Below, in pieces: positions 22,100 to 32,772 of a stretch of 64,000 bases of DNA. The stretch is from Cercophora sp. LCS_1. Lineage: Eukaryota > Ascomycota > Sordariomycetes > Sordariales > Lasiosphaeriaceae. The position numbers and the translations under genes were made by a program. The notes beneath the pieces are model-generated. The model did not search any database. It worked only from the letters and a program-made list of their open reading frames with translations, and was not told the DNA's origin. The stretch lies in the NCBI GenBank assembly GCA_036250225.1, contig JAPZLL010000062.1, positions 62,001-126,000 on the forward strand. The letters run 5' to 3'. Positions within the stretch are counted from its first letter, which is position 1; the number at the start of each line of letters is the position of its first letter.

Positions 22100-24225
22100 T
22101 TTCGATTTCTTTTCGATGGCGCTCCTTTTCAGGATTGCGCTCGGTCGAGGTTCTGGATGGCGAGGAGTGGAACGCAAAGTCGAGGAGGACAACGAGCGTA
22201 AATACTCTGAGGAGCGGTAAGGCCCGCTCGCTGGCGAGCGAAAAACGTGGGAGTAGTGGGGGTGAGATCGCGATGTGCGATTGCGACAGCGTCTCTTTTG
22301 CGACAGCTGACAGGTTGTCTCGGCCTCTCTTGTCCCGTTTCCCTGGATCGGGGATCGGAGGATAAATAGCTCTCCCAAGATCTGGGGAAAGGGAAAGGTA
22401 AGGAAACAAATGTCACATTTTCGGAGGGTAGTCGCGACAATATTATCGCAATTGGGTAATCCGAGTGTGGAAGGTCGCGCGAGGGGGTGGAATGCGATGC
22501 TGCGTGGTCCCTCGCTGACGGGATGGGGGATGCAGGGCCAATTTCGCGGCCTGCAGGCACATGCAAGCTCCCGACGCTGGAACCGGTTTAGCGGGTGTGG
22601 TCCCTGCTTTTGGGCCAATCCCGCATCTTGGCCGGCACGGCTGGGTCAGCATGACAGCGCGGTTTTACCTGAGAGAAATGTTCTGGAAGGATGGGCAATT
22701 CGGTGGGTCGATTGACACCACCGATTGTTGGATTCGATGACACTTTTTGCGATGTGGGAGTTTGCACGGTTTTTTTTCGCCAGAAGGAACATGCGCAATT
22801 GAGTTGTCTCCTTGTTCGATGCGCGGTCGAAATGCTCCGTTGGCACCACCCAGTTGGGACGCGTCGAGCCTCCCTCCCTTGACGCGACCCCTTTTTAAGC
22901 TCCAGTTTGAACCTCGGCATCTTCAGCTGTCGCAGTGTCGCAACCACGCAGAACAGGCAGATCGCGAAGCAAAAGAGACGAGGAACAAGATGAGGTGGGA
23001 GCAAGAAACGAATTGCTAACTTTGCCACGGCAACAGCCGTTTGACTTGACCATCAGCTTCTCGTCGTCAGACCGTTTGTCTTGGGCTCCAAAAGTCGAAC
23101 GAGCCGCACGGTCGGTCAAAGCGATGCCGCTGCGGGTTTCTCCGCCGACCTAGCTTTCGGAGCTGGTCCTGTCCCACGCGGCACCCTGGGGCCGGACTCC
23201 ACAGCGCAACATTTCCCTGGGATCTGAATACGAACTCGACCAAGCCGTTCAAGATGGTATTGGACACAGCGCCCGGACAACCGAGCCCAGCCTGGCAGTT
23301 GAGAATGGGAGTCGCCTCTTCGAGGCTAGCAGGAGCTACCCCGCTACCCTCGCCCTCCAAACGGGCCCTGAGCTTGCGATTTGGAGAAGCTCCCCTCATC
23401 TTCGGCACCAGATATCTCTCCGAAGCGCCCGTGACCACTGCCGTCTGCAATGTCGCGCTCATCGATCCAGGTCCCTGGTACAGCACCAAGAGCCAGACTG
23501 TCGCAAAGCTGAGATACCAAGAGGCTGGGACCGTCACCGCTCTGATGCCGGCACCCGAGCTATCGAATCGCAAGATGCTCTCCACGTCTCCTCCAAGCGC
23601 GAGTATCGTCACTAAGCCTGGGTTGCGGAGCACATGATCTGCCGGCCCCAGAGTTGTAGCCGTTTCCCCAGGTTTTCGTTCCCGCTTGCAGTTGGCGCTG
23701 GACTGCCCAGCCCAGCTCCGCGTTTCTCGGCCGGAGTAGTCCCCGTCTCTTGAGAACCAGCACAGCGAATAATCACGTCGCCAAAGACACCCCTTGTCAG
23801 CAATTTTGCCTCATCACGGCGCGTAGCTTTGTTCCACGGCCAATGAGTCGCTACCGGAAACAGAGAGCCGGGACAACACCTCAGGTCACATCCCGGACTC
23901 GCCATCATCTCGATACGCCGTCGCAACGGCAGAACTTCCCCGCACAGACACGTCGTCGATCACGAAGCCCGGCGTGGCCTTACCCCGCCGGGGTGGCCAA
24001 GTCGACAACCGAGTCGGGCCCACTCCGCTGTGCCCGATACAGCGTCGCGCCATGACACTGGTACCAAAAGGCCCCCCCTTGGGCCTCATTCCCCGACACG
24101 CCCATGTGCCTGTCGGGTGGTATTACTGACAACCGACCAGATTAGTGATAAATCTCTGCGTCCGCGCCTGTCTGGATCGCCGTCCACCATCTCTCTTCAG
24201 CATCCAGCAACGGCGAGCCGACACC
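22100..24225. other. Intergenic, no gene recognised
   Basis: 2.1 kb between divergent genes. At 23067-23637 three frames on both strands stay open together for about 400-570 nt. That is probably a composition effect, as no frame shows a domain, signal peptide or splice structure. The rest should be leader and promoter sequence. Confidence 0.35.
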
Positions 24226-26095
24226 ATGGTTGCTGAGACGGGCGCAAAGAGGCACTTGGTGCACAGCCATGCACGCGAAGGCGACATTCCCGGGACGGTC
24301 GACCTGTCAGTCAAGGGTAAGAGCATTCGCATTGTTCGGGTGACAACATACTGACAACACATCAGAGGGCGACGACAGCGCCTATGGACAGGCCTTGTAT
24401 CCTGTCCCTGCTGAGGACCCGAATGACCCTCTCCAGGTGAGTTAGCTCGTTGCGACGAACATGTGGTATCACAAAACTGACAGAAGGGATAGTGGTCGGT
24501 CGCTCGCAAAACGTTGATTCTCGTCGTGTGCTCGCTCTACTCCTTCCTCAGCAATTCGTCGCTGCTTGGTCCCTCGGTCTACATTGGCATCTATGCGGAG
24601 GAGTTTGGCATCACACCCACAACGGCGAGCAACTTGATCAGCTATGCCAATCTTGCCTTTGGTTTCGGTATGTACGGTCATCATCACCAATGCGCATGGC
24701 CTAACTTGATGGACCTAGGGTCTCTACTGCTGGTGCCGCTGTACCACAAGATCGGCCGTCGACCAGTCATGCTGGGCTCGTTGATCCTGTACTGCGCCGG
24801 TCTCATTGGCTGCTCGCAGGCCAAGTCATATGAAGTCCTCATGGCCATGCGCGTCATCCACGCCTTCGGTTCCTCTGTCTGTGAGGCTCTTCCTGTACAG
24901 TTGGTCAACGACATTTTCTTTCTGCACGAGCGAGGAAAGCGATTGGGCATCTACACCGGTATGTCTCGCCATTGTCTAATCACTTCTCATTCTAACAGTC
25001 TCAGTCTGCCTCTGCTTCGGTTCGACTGGCCCTCTCTTCGCCGGCTACATGCTCAACGGCGGCTACTCATGGCGTCTCTTCTTCTACGTCGAATTCGCCT
25101 TTGGCGCTGCCCTCTTCCTCCTCGCCTTTTTCGTCGTCGAAGAAACCGCGTACCACCGCCGCAAGCCCAGCACCACGCCTCCCAACGAGACCGCCTCAGC
25201 CGACGGCGAAAAGCCCGAGGCGGGCGTCGTCGAGTCCACCACACCAGTCGAGGACATCCCACCCCGCAAGACCTTTACCCAAACCCTCAAGTTCTGGGGC
25301 GTATGGGAAAAGGACTCGGACTTCTTCATGATGATAGTCCGTTCCTTTACCTACTTTGTCGTGCCGCACGTCTTCTGGGTCATCACCACCTACGGTATGT
25401 CTATCCTCATCCATTTCAGATCCAACCAACTAATTTGCAACCCAGGAATCTACATCGGCCTAGGCGCCCTCGCCTTCAACTACACCTTCCCCCTCAAAAT
25501 CACCGCCCCGCCCTACAACTGGTCTCAGCTCAACTCAGGCCTGATCGCCCTCGCCTCCTTCATAGGCTACCTCCTCGCCATCCCCTTCACCTCCTCCTCG
25601 GACCGTCTGGCGGCCTACCTAACCCGCAAAAACAACGGCATCCGCGAAGCCGAAATGCGCTTGGGAGTCATGCTCCCTGTCATGCTCCTCGCACCCGCAG
25701 GCTTGATCCTCTTTGGTTTCGCCGCGGAAAAGAACCTCCACTGGATCTCGTATTTCATTGGCGTCGCCATGAACCAGTTCTGTTCCTATTTCTTCTTCAC
25801 GTTTACGCTTGCGTATGCGATTGACAGCTATACGGCGAATATCAGCGAGATGCTGATTGCGATGAACTTGGGCAAACAGGCGATTAGCTTTGGCATGGGG
25901 CTGGATTTGCTGGACTGGGTGCTGCAGCATGGGTACGCGGTTATGATTGCGGGTGTTTTTGGGGGTATTGTGCTGGCGAACAATTTGGCGCTTGTTGTGT
26001 TTATGCTTTGGGGCAAGAGGATTCGAGGGTACATGGCCAAGACGTGGTTGGCGAAGGTGCATAGGGAGAGTGTCAGGGAGGTTGCGACTCACTAG
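24226..26095 (+). CDS. MFS transporter (12-TM, drug:H+ antiporter type)
   Basis: Six exons inferred: 24226-24316, 24366-24436, 24493-24667, 24719-24958, 25005-25394 and 25446-26095. All five introns are 46-56 nt with GT-AG ends and the phases add up to 538 aa. The cytosolic N-terminus (about 55 aa) precedes TM1 (TLILVVCSLYSFL). The MFS signature between TM2 and TM3 is LYHKIGRRPVMLGS. RVIHAFGSSVCEALPVQLVNDIFFLHERGKRLGIY is the TM4-TM5 region, shortened here to RVIHAFGSS...HERGKRLG. A central cytosolic loop is rich in Pro, Thr and Glu. The second half ends in ANNLALVVFMLWGKRIRGY. The family exports small molecules or drugs at the plasma membrane. Its position beside a P450/ABA3-like pair makes metabolite export possible, but it could equally be a general transporter. 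Confidence 0.88.
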
Positions 26096-26522
26096 GTCGG
26101 CGTAATGGGGTGAGAATGGGGTGTAATGAGTGGAGATGATGGGTCACGGCTGAGATGGGGTAGTCGTATGAGAACTCGTCTTCATTATTCGGATGTCTTC
26201 TTGTTGTGCTGTGATGACTGGCGGCAAAGAATGCTCACCAATATAATATGTCCTCTGGATGTTGGATTGATGGGCATTCATGACGCGTGTGTTCCGTCCA
26301 CTTGTACGAGCAATTTTAAGTGTTTCTACGACACATCATTCAAACAGGAAAACCAGCCAACATCGTGTCAACAGCCGAAAAGGCGCCATGTTCTAATTCG
26401 CACGACCCCCCAGGTCATGATGTTGTTTGAATTCCAGGACTCCATGTCCCCCCAATGCTGATATTACAAACTATAACACAAAATATACAAGACAAAGCAA
26501 CGCTATGATGCAAAACAAACTC
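26096..26522. other. Convergent intergenic gap
   Basis: About 430 bp of 3' sequence between convergent genes; nothing else is recognised. Confidence 0.4.
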
Positions 26523-27767
26523 CTACACCAACAGACTTGGGTCCATCCCCCATTTACTCAACGCCTTCTCCTCGGCCAACCGATCCAGCAATGTCGGAAT
26601 CGGCACTTCAAACGGCGGCTGCCTGAACAACTCCTGATACTCCCCCAACATATCCCCTGGAAACACTACACCATGGCCGCAGCAACCCTCCTGCATCATC
26701 TCCCTCACACCGCCCGCACCCCACGGCGCAGCATGATGCTTGACCCCCGCCAACCCGCCCATCAGCAAAAACAGCCTAACAAACACGGGAATCCAAACCG
26801 CCAAACTCAACCACGGCATGCTCTCCCCCCACACACTCCGCAACCCAGCACCCTTCCTATGAAACCCCCACCGATACAGCCCCATACCCAACACCACGCC
26901 TGACATATACACCACCATCCACTTGACACTCAGTCCAACCCACGTCTCCGCCTTCCAAACCCACTGACTCTCGGGATAATGAAACAGCCTTAAATACACC
27001 CACCCCTCGCCAATCAGCCGTGCCGCGTGCTCCACCACACTCAGTGCCCTCACCAACCTGGCATACCAATCCCTCACAACCACCACATCCGGCTCCACAA
27101 GCGCCATATACGTCGCCTGCGTCCCTCGACACGCCTCAACCAGAACGCCCTGATCCAGTCTCGCCCGCTCCACCAATCCCTCCCCTCTGTTGCCATACCC
27201 CACCTCGCGATACAACGGGCCCATTGTATCTGTCAAATTCCCCCCATTCCCATTCCCGTTTCCATCCTGGCCATCCTCGGCTTCACGCTGATAAACCAAA
27301 ACCTCATCCACCAAACTCGTCATATACCCCTTCCCAAAGGCGAAATGCCCTGCCTCCTGTCCTGGAATACCCGATAATAACACAATTACATGCATCGACT
27401 GTCGCTCTGACGGGGACAAATCCATCGTTAAAGAAGCGAGTGTGCGCATGAGGGAGACTTCGTCGTGTTTACGCTTTTTGGTGTCGGATACAATCCCCAG
27501 ACAGAGACGTTTAGGCCAGTGCGCTGGGGTCGGCACGTCATGGGAGGATGGCGGACGGGGAGGCGACGACAGAATGGTGCGGAGGCGTTCGTCTACGTCC
27601 TGTTGGCGGGATTGTGAGAGACGGAGGGATGCGTCCGAGTGCGGGTTGAAGAAGAAGGAGGCGGGGTCGTCGTGGAAGGCGTGCAGGGCGTAGGAGAGGA
27701 GGGAGGCCCAGAGGAGAGCGAGGAGGGCGTGGATGGTGAGGATGCGGGTTGGGCGGGGGACGAGCAT
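26523..27767 (-). CDS. PGAP4-like (GT109-type) glycosyltransferase
   Basis: 414 aa, single exon. An N-terminal membrane anchor (ILTIHALLALLWASLLSYAL) is followed by a lumenal GT-A-like domain. LCLGIVSDTKKRKHDEVSLMRTLASLT is at residues 88-114, shortened here to CLGIVSDTKKR. YMALVEPDVVVVRDWYARL near 220 carries an acidic EPD in the position of the DxD metal-binding motif. VYLRLFHYPESQWVW is a segment typical of the family. Two more hydrophobic segments interrupt the domain (WMVVYMSGVVLGMGL and LAVWIPVFVRLFLLMGGL), as in mammalian PGAP4 (TMEM246), which adds GalNAc side chains to GPI anchors in the Golgi. The C-terminus holds GGVREMMQEGCCG and a PTLLDRLAEE motif. In fungi the acceptor sugar is not established. 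A Gly/Asn-repeat loop near residue 170 is expanded. Confidence 0.7.
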   Translation of the reverse strand: MLVPRPTRILTIHALLALLWASLLSYALHAFHDDPASFFFNPHSDASLRLSQSRQQDVDERLRTILSSPPRPPSSHDVPTPAHWPKRLCLGIVSDTKKRKHDEVSLMRTLASLTMDLSPSERQSMHVIVLLSGIPGQEAGHFAFGKGYMTSLVDEVLVYQREAEDGQDGNGNGNGGNLTDTMGPLYREVGYGNRGEGLVERARLDQGVLVEACRGTQATYMALVEPDVVVVRDWYARLVRALSVVEHAARLIGEGWVYLRLFHYPESQWVWKAETWVGLSVKWMVVYMSGVVLGMGLYRWGFHRKGAGLRSVWGESMPWLSLAVWIPVFVRLFLLMGGLAGVKHHAAPWGAGGVREMMQEGCCGHGVVFPGDMLGEYQELFRQPPFEVPIPTLLDRLAEEKALSKWGMDPSLLV

Positions 27768-28794
27768 TGTTTCCTGGCAGGGTCCCCGAGGGGGGCCAGA
27801 AGGTGGTTGTGTTTTTTTTTTTTGCCACTATGCGGGGTGATGGGTGGTGCAGATTTGTGGTGTTGGTGTTGTTGGTGTGGATTGTCGTCGACAACTGCTG
27901 TCGAAGTGGGATGTTGAAAGAGAGACGGAAGAAAAAAAGATGAGTGAGATTTGACGTGACCGGGATAAGATGCAAGCCACAATGCCCCAATCTGACGATG
28001 TTTGGGTTTGCTGACGGGCTGACAAGCTAAGCTTGACCCAAATTGGGAATCGGCGGTTGTAGCTCAGGGGCGTTTGGGGTCGCGATGCTGCATGCGGAAA
28101 GGATCGCGCTGATCCATGTTCGCGGGGGAAACGCGTCTCTTTTTCGTTTCTGTCGCAAAATCCGGGGAATGGACCCTTTTCAAGGGGTAAGACAGTGACG
28201 AACACGCGGGAACCCAAAATGCACCTCTGTATCACCCCTCTTTACGTGCAGCTTCCTTCTCGCTGCTGCGCCCCCAGAGTGAATGCCCATCCTTGTCCTT
28301 GAAGGGAGGGAAAGCACGTTACACAGACCCTGGTGGCCGATGCGCCGCCCCTTCCTTCCGCGTCGCCGTGGCAAAGACACGGGATGTGGGATGGCAGCTG
28401 GGAAAAAGAACACCCTGCACCCTGACGTAATCCCCCCTTTGCGTCTCCTCTGATCCCGTTGCCGGTTTTCCGCAGCATCTCTATCACCGTCGTCGAACGT
28501 CAAACATTCGATTCTTCAATCCCCCGATCCGATCCCGATTCCGACGTGACCACTGGCCAACTCCGGGCAGCCCCTTGGGGAACCTCCGAACCCGCAGTGT
28601 GGAACCTGGCCTCACCACTCGGCGATTTAAAAAGGGCGGGAGCTAATCCGTAACCCCTCCCGAAATCTTGTCTTGACCCAACCTCATTCACCCCACCTCA
28701 GCCCAACCAAACACCATCAACCATCTTTCCCAGCACCACAACCCTCCATTTCTCACCACCTAAACATCGCGACAGCATCAGACAAAAAAACAAA
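27768..28794. other. Divergent promoter region
   Basis: 1.0 kb between the divergent PGAP4-like and AtaL-like genes. A T-run lies at 27813-27823. Near 28625-28633 there is an A/T-rich TATA-like TTTAAAAAG, about 165 bp before the ATG at 28795. The following leader is CA-rich. No gene is supported. Confidence 0.4.
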
Positions 28795-29313
28795 ATGGTC
28801 TCCTTCAACCTAGCCTACACAGCCCCCATCAACCGCCCCTCCCAAACCCCGCTGACCCCCTCCCAAGTCTGGGCCGGCCTCAAGCGCAAAGTCCGTCACG
28901 CCGAGGAATTCGTCCCCCTCATCATCGACTGCAAAGTCGTCTCGTCCTCGCCCGCCACGTCGGAGGCAGAAGTGGAAACCATCACGCGCGAAGTCATCTT
29001 CAAGTCCGGCGCCGGACCCAAAAACAAGGCCGACGGCGAACCCGTCACCGAAGTGGTCAGGCATTACCCGCCTGTGCGCGTGGATTTCCACCAGGAGGAT
29101 GGCACCAAGATTGCGAATTACATCTCGCAGGGCCCGAGTGGGGAGGAGACGGATCTGTACATGACGTATGTGTTTGAGTGGAGGGTTCCGGGCGTGGAGG
29201 CGGGGAGCGAGGAGGCGACAAAGTTGGAGGAGAAGTTTAAGGGGACGGCCAAGATTGCGGTGGAGAGCAGTATCGAGACCATCAGGCGGTTGGTTGGGGA
29301 GGGGAAGATTTAG
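28795..29313 (+). CDS. AtaL-like protein (DUF1857, START/SRPBCC-type fold)
   Basis: 172 aa, single exon. The sequence follows the DUF1857/AtaL family: N-terminal FNLAYTAPIN..., the helix LTPSQVWAGLKRKVRHAEEFVP, shortened to SQVWAGLKRKV, an antiparallel sheet (ITREVIFKSG, EVVRHYPPVRVDFHQEDG) and a long C-terminal helix (IAVESSIETIRRLV). The family is a small hydrophobic-pocket fold related to Bet v 1/START proteins. Members are found near secondary-metabolite genes (the name comes from the acetylaranotin cluster) and also as single genes; catalytic or carrier role is unclear. No signal peptide, so probably cytosolic. It lies 1 kb from the P450 gene with which it converges. Its 3' end overlaps a degenerate tandem duplication (see 29294-29650). 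Confidence 0.82.
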   Translation: MVSFNLAYTAPINRPSQTPLTPSQVWAGLKRKVRHAEEFVPLIIDCKVVSSSPATSEAEVETITREVIFKSGAGPKNKADGEPVTEVVRHYPPVRVDFHQEDGTKIANYISQGPSGEETDLYMTYVFEWRVPGVEAGSEEATKLEEKFKGTAKIAVESSIETIRRLVGEGKI

Positions 29314-29650
29314 TTTTCATCGGGAAGGTACGCGGGGCTTGGGGAGTGGTGGCGGTTTTGATGGGGATGGTTTTGAGCTCGTGGTGCGTGGGAATAGGCT
29401 CACTTGATAAAATGGTGCGATGCGTTATGATTGAATGCGAATGACTTTTAGAATTGCCAAATCGATGCACGATGTGTTGGGGAGGGAAAGATTTAGTCGC
29501 GTGAGTCTCATGAGGAAGGTGCGCGGGCTGGGTGGTGATCGTTGGTGGTGACGCTGCGAATAGCCTCAGACAAAAATGATTTTGCGCGAAATAAACTGCG
29601 AATGCCTTCACGATATCTTCAAAGTCCTACCCAAATGTAGACGATGCCCT
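29294..29650 (+). repeat. Degenerate tandem duplication of a gene 3' end
   Basis: The last 20 bp of the AtaL-like gene (TTGGGGAGGGGAAGATTTAG, 29294-29313) recur at 29477-29496 with one mismatch. The following sequence also matches in patches: GAAGGTACGCGGGGCTTGGG with GAAGGTGCGCGGG-CTGGG, and GAATGCGAATG with AACTGCGAATG. The unit is about 183 bp and the second copy is degenerate, so the event is not recent. The duplicate extends only through the stop codon and 3' region and adds no coding part. Confidence 0.5.
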
Positions 29651-30277
29651 CCTGCAGAAATTCCCGCCTCAGGTTGGGGCGAAAACACCAACAACAGCAC
29701 TGTCCTCCCAACTCTCCCACCCGAGACCACCCCACCACCATCAGGGAACCTTATAGTCTAGGTTACGGGACCAGATTCTCAACGGGAACAGCCAGGGCGC
29801 CAAATTGAATTGGACACCTAAAACGATGGGCGGACTGGGTCGGCAATAGCGTACAACTGTTTCACTTTCCGCAGTGGTTACCAAAATAAGCATCCGGTCC
29901 CGGCCGATGCTACTTCCTACTCACAGGCGACCTCGAGTACTTCAACCATGGGTAGGAAGGCCACACCCTGCTGTTCCCGTTACTTTTTTTTTTTTTTTTT
30001 CTCCAAGGGTTTTTACTACCAGATATTCATGCTGAGATGGGAATCGGCGGGATAAGGTGTTGTTTTGAGGACTGGTGGTGCTTGGAAGGGGCTTTGGTTT
30101 TGAGGGGTGTTGATGATTCCGCTATGAATGGTTCGGGAACCTGAGGACGAAGAAAAGATGGATGGACGAGGTAGTGGGTTCGAGTCTGGATTTGGTTGTT
30201 CCTTTTTTTTTTTTCACTTTTTGTTGTGTGAGACGACACGTTTGGATTCCTGGGATGAAATTTAAAGTAGTAAGGTG
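29651..30277. other. Convergent intergenic gap with T-runs
   Basis: About 630 bp between the AtaL-like gene and the P450. It contains T-runs at about 29984-30000 and 30205-30214. No gene is supported. Confidence 0.4.
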
Positions 30278-31912
30278 CTAGCGCCGTGGAACTACCGGTG
30301 TCAAACGCGCCAGCAGCGGACCCTTTTCATACAAAATCCACGTCTTCTGGGCAGCCCAATTCGCACTCTCTGGCTCCAACTCCATGTCAAAGTTCCAGAT
30401 CAACTTTGCCCACACCAACCTTGCTTCCATGTGTGCCAACCCGCGACCAATGCAATTGCGCGGCCCAAAGTGGAACGGCTGAAACACGTCCCTGTTGTCT
30501 CCGGCATAGCGCTCATCGCCGAGCCATCTCTCGGGCCGAAAAGACTCGGCGTCTCTCCAGTGCACCGGCGACCGGAAAGCCGACCACTGGTGGAGAGTCA
30601 CGTCCGTCCCGCCGGGCACCCACTGTCCATCGATGATGGTGCCGCCTTCAGGCACCAGCTTGTGGATCCCCACCGGAACGGGCGTGTGGATGCGGAGGGC
30701 CTCGTTCAGAACGGCCAGCAAGTACGGCAACTTCGCCGAGACAGCTGCCACATTGATCTCCTCCTCCTTCTCGAAAGCCCCCCGCACTTCATCCCGCACC
30801 CTCGTCCACACCTCGAGATCGCTCATGACATAGTACCCCACCACCGGGAGCTGTGTCGCGACCGTCTCGGAGCCCGCAACGACAAGCAAATTCGCATTGG
30901 CTGTCACCTCATCAAACGACAAGGCCTCGCCAAAATGCGTCACCAGCCCCCTCTCCTCCATCACCGCCCGTCTCACCCACTCCCGCGTATTCTCCACGTG
31001 CGCCAGCGCCTGCGCCTTCAACGCCTCGGGCACCCACCGCCTCAGCAGCACCCCGAATTGTCCCATGGCCGAGATGATCTGGTCATACATCATGGCGCGC
31101 AGATTTCCAAAGATGAATCGCATCCATGGGTGCATCGCCCCGCGTTCCAAGCACCCGAAGCTCTCGCCGAATACTAGATCTCCAATGACGTCGAACGAGA
31201 AGAAGCTCAACCACGCTCCGAGATCAACAACAGCTTGCTCATGTTGTTTTCCCCCTTGTCCACAACAACGCTCCTTGAGCTTCCCGACCAACATGTCCAC
31301 GTACCCCCCTACGATACTCTCGTATCCTTTCAGTTTCCCTCCCCCGAACCCCTCCGCTATCACCCTCCTGTGTCGCGCGTGTTCCTTCCCCTCGACCTGC
31401 CAGAATATCGCCCGCGCACCAAACATTTCCAGCTCCGACTGTCCGTAAATGATATTAGGCATTGTGCTTTCCCCTCCTCCTGATTTGGGAGCAGAAGTCC
31501 CGTAGATATCGCGCCATGCCTGCGCGCTGATGTACGAGAGCTCGGTGGGCGCGATGCGCACGACGGGTCCGTATTGGATGTGCAGGGCGTGGATCGCGTT
31601 GGTGAGGTCGCCACGGAGCTGGGCCGAGATTTTGCCCAGGGGGGTTCCGCGCCAGAGCAGGGGGCCCGGGTAGGAGCGGAGAGGGTGAAAGTGGAGGTTG
31701 TAGATGGTGGAGAGGAGAGCGTGGGTGAGCTGTGGGGTTAGTAGGTGTTGTCTTTCGATTCTCTCTCTTTCTCTTTTTCTTTTTTTTTTTTCGGGGGGTG
31801 GGGGTTAGGTGAGGGTGAGACTTACAAAAAGGAGGAGGGGGAGGATAGCGAGAAGGGTGGAAGGGGAGGGGAGGGCAGGTGCCCACTCTGAAGGTGAAAA
31901 GACTAGGGTCAT
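30278..31912 (-). CDS. Cytochrome P450 monooxygenase
   Basis: Two exons: 31912-31826 and 31729-30278, intron 31730-31825 (96 nt, GTAAGT...CACAG), 512 aa. Exon 1 supplies the membrane anchor (TLLAILPLLLF). Then follow the Pro-rich hinge (HPLRSYPGPLLW), the I-helix AGSETVAT near residue 314, the ExxR motif EALR near 372, the PERF-type FRPERW near 426 and the heme-binding loop FHFGPRNCIGRG near 448-459 with Cys at about 455. All core residues are intact, so an active microsomal enzyme is expected. The sequence resembles the many fungal secondary-metabolism P450s (CYP58/CYP65-like in style), but the family number cannot be assigned by eye. It is head-to-head with the ABA3-like gene at 32773, sharing an 860-bp promoter, so the P450 plausibly oxidises that enzyme's product. 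Confidence 0.9.
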
Positions 31913-32772
31913 GGTGAAGGCTGGCTAGGCCGGCTGCAGGGAATAGCAATAGCGGGTTGAATGTTAAAGAGGAGGGGGGATCTTGTCCGTGGGCTTACCA
32001 CCTTGAGGAATGTGCTTGTCGGAGTGCTGAGCCAGATAGCCCCTCCTGAAGCAGCTCCATTACCTTTTTGCACTCACGTTGGCCCAGTCACTGGTCTCTT
32101 CCCGGTGCTTTGGCATATCAACGAGGTCCTTCGAATGCAAGAGCCGCGGGATCATTTCGGCGAGACTGCATCTCAAATCAAAGGTCACGTTGTTTTCTCC
32201 TGATGATCAGCATACGGCATGTTTGCAAAGTACCTTGGGATTGTAAAAGTGCTATTAACTGCAGGGTTGAGGGGTACGCGGCAGCCCACTCTAGGCATTC
32301 CGAAGATCGGAACTGTCACGGTGTTGGGCGCCATATACATGTAAACACGCACGTGTTCCGATATCCGGCACTGATATCCGGCATCCTGGCTTCTGACATA
32401 ATCGACTGACGCCATTGGGTATCATAGATTTAGCCAAGTCGTGGGGGGACCAAAGGCGGGAAGAGCCGCGACGACGCATAAACGGCATCACGGCTGGGTA
32501 AAGTAGTACATTCTAAAGAGAGAATGTCGTAACGAATCTAGACTTTATTTTCCGTAGTTATCTTCGGCCCAAAGATAATGGTGCATATCTGAACATGAGT
32601 CCTTCGGGAGTCAGACTGCTGGGCGGCCAAGCCAGTGTCTCCTCATAAAACGCAAATCCTGGGGAACGGCTCTACAAGCAGGAGCCTACCACAGCGTCCG
32701 GTCTGTATCATTGAAGCATCCAAGTTAGAACTGTGACCTCCATCCTTTTGACTTTAACGCCACGCCCTCTCA
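31913..32772. promoter_or_regulatory. Shared divergent promoter of the P450 and ABA3-like genes
   Basis: The 860-bp interval separates two start codons that point away from each other. No credible gene lies inside it. A shared divergent promoter usually implies co-expression, which is the main structural hint that the two genes belong to one pathway. No binding site could be identified with confidence. Confidence 0.45.

Noticed and set aside
23067..23637. Three overlapping open frames on both strands, up to 188 codons
   Set aside because: All are open together, which is expected by chance in this GC-rich stretch. None shows a domain, signal peptide or splice structure.
30277..31177. 300-codon plus-strand open frame opposite the P450
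   Set aside because: It is the antisense shadow of the P450 exon, whose motifs are clear on the other strand.
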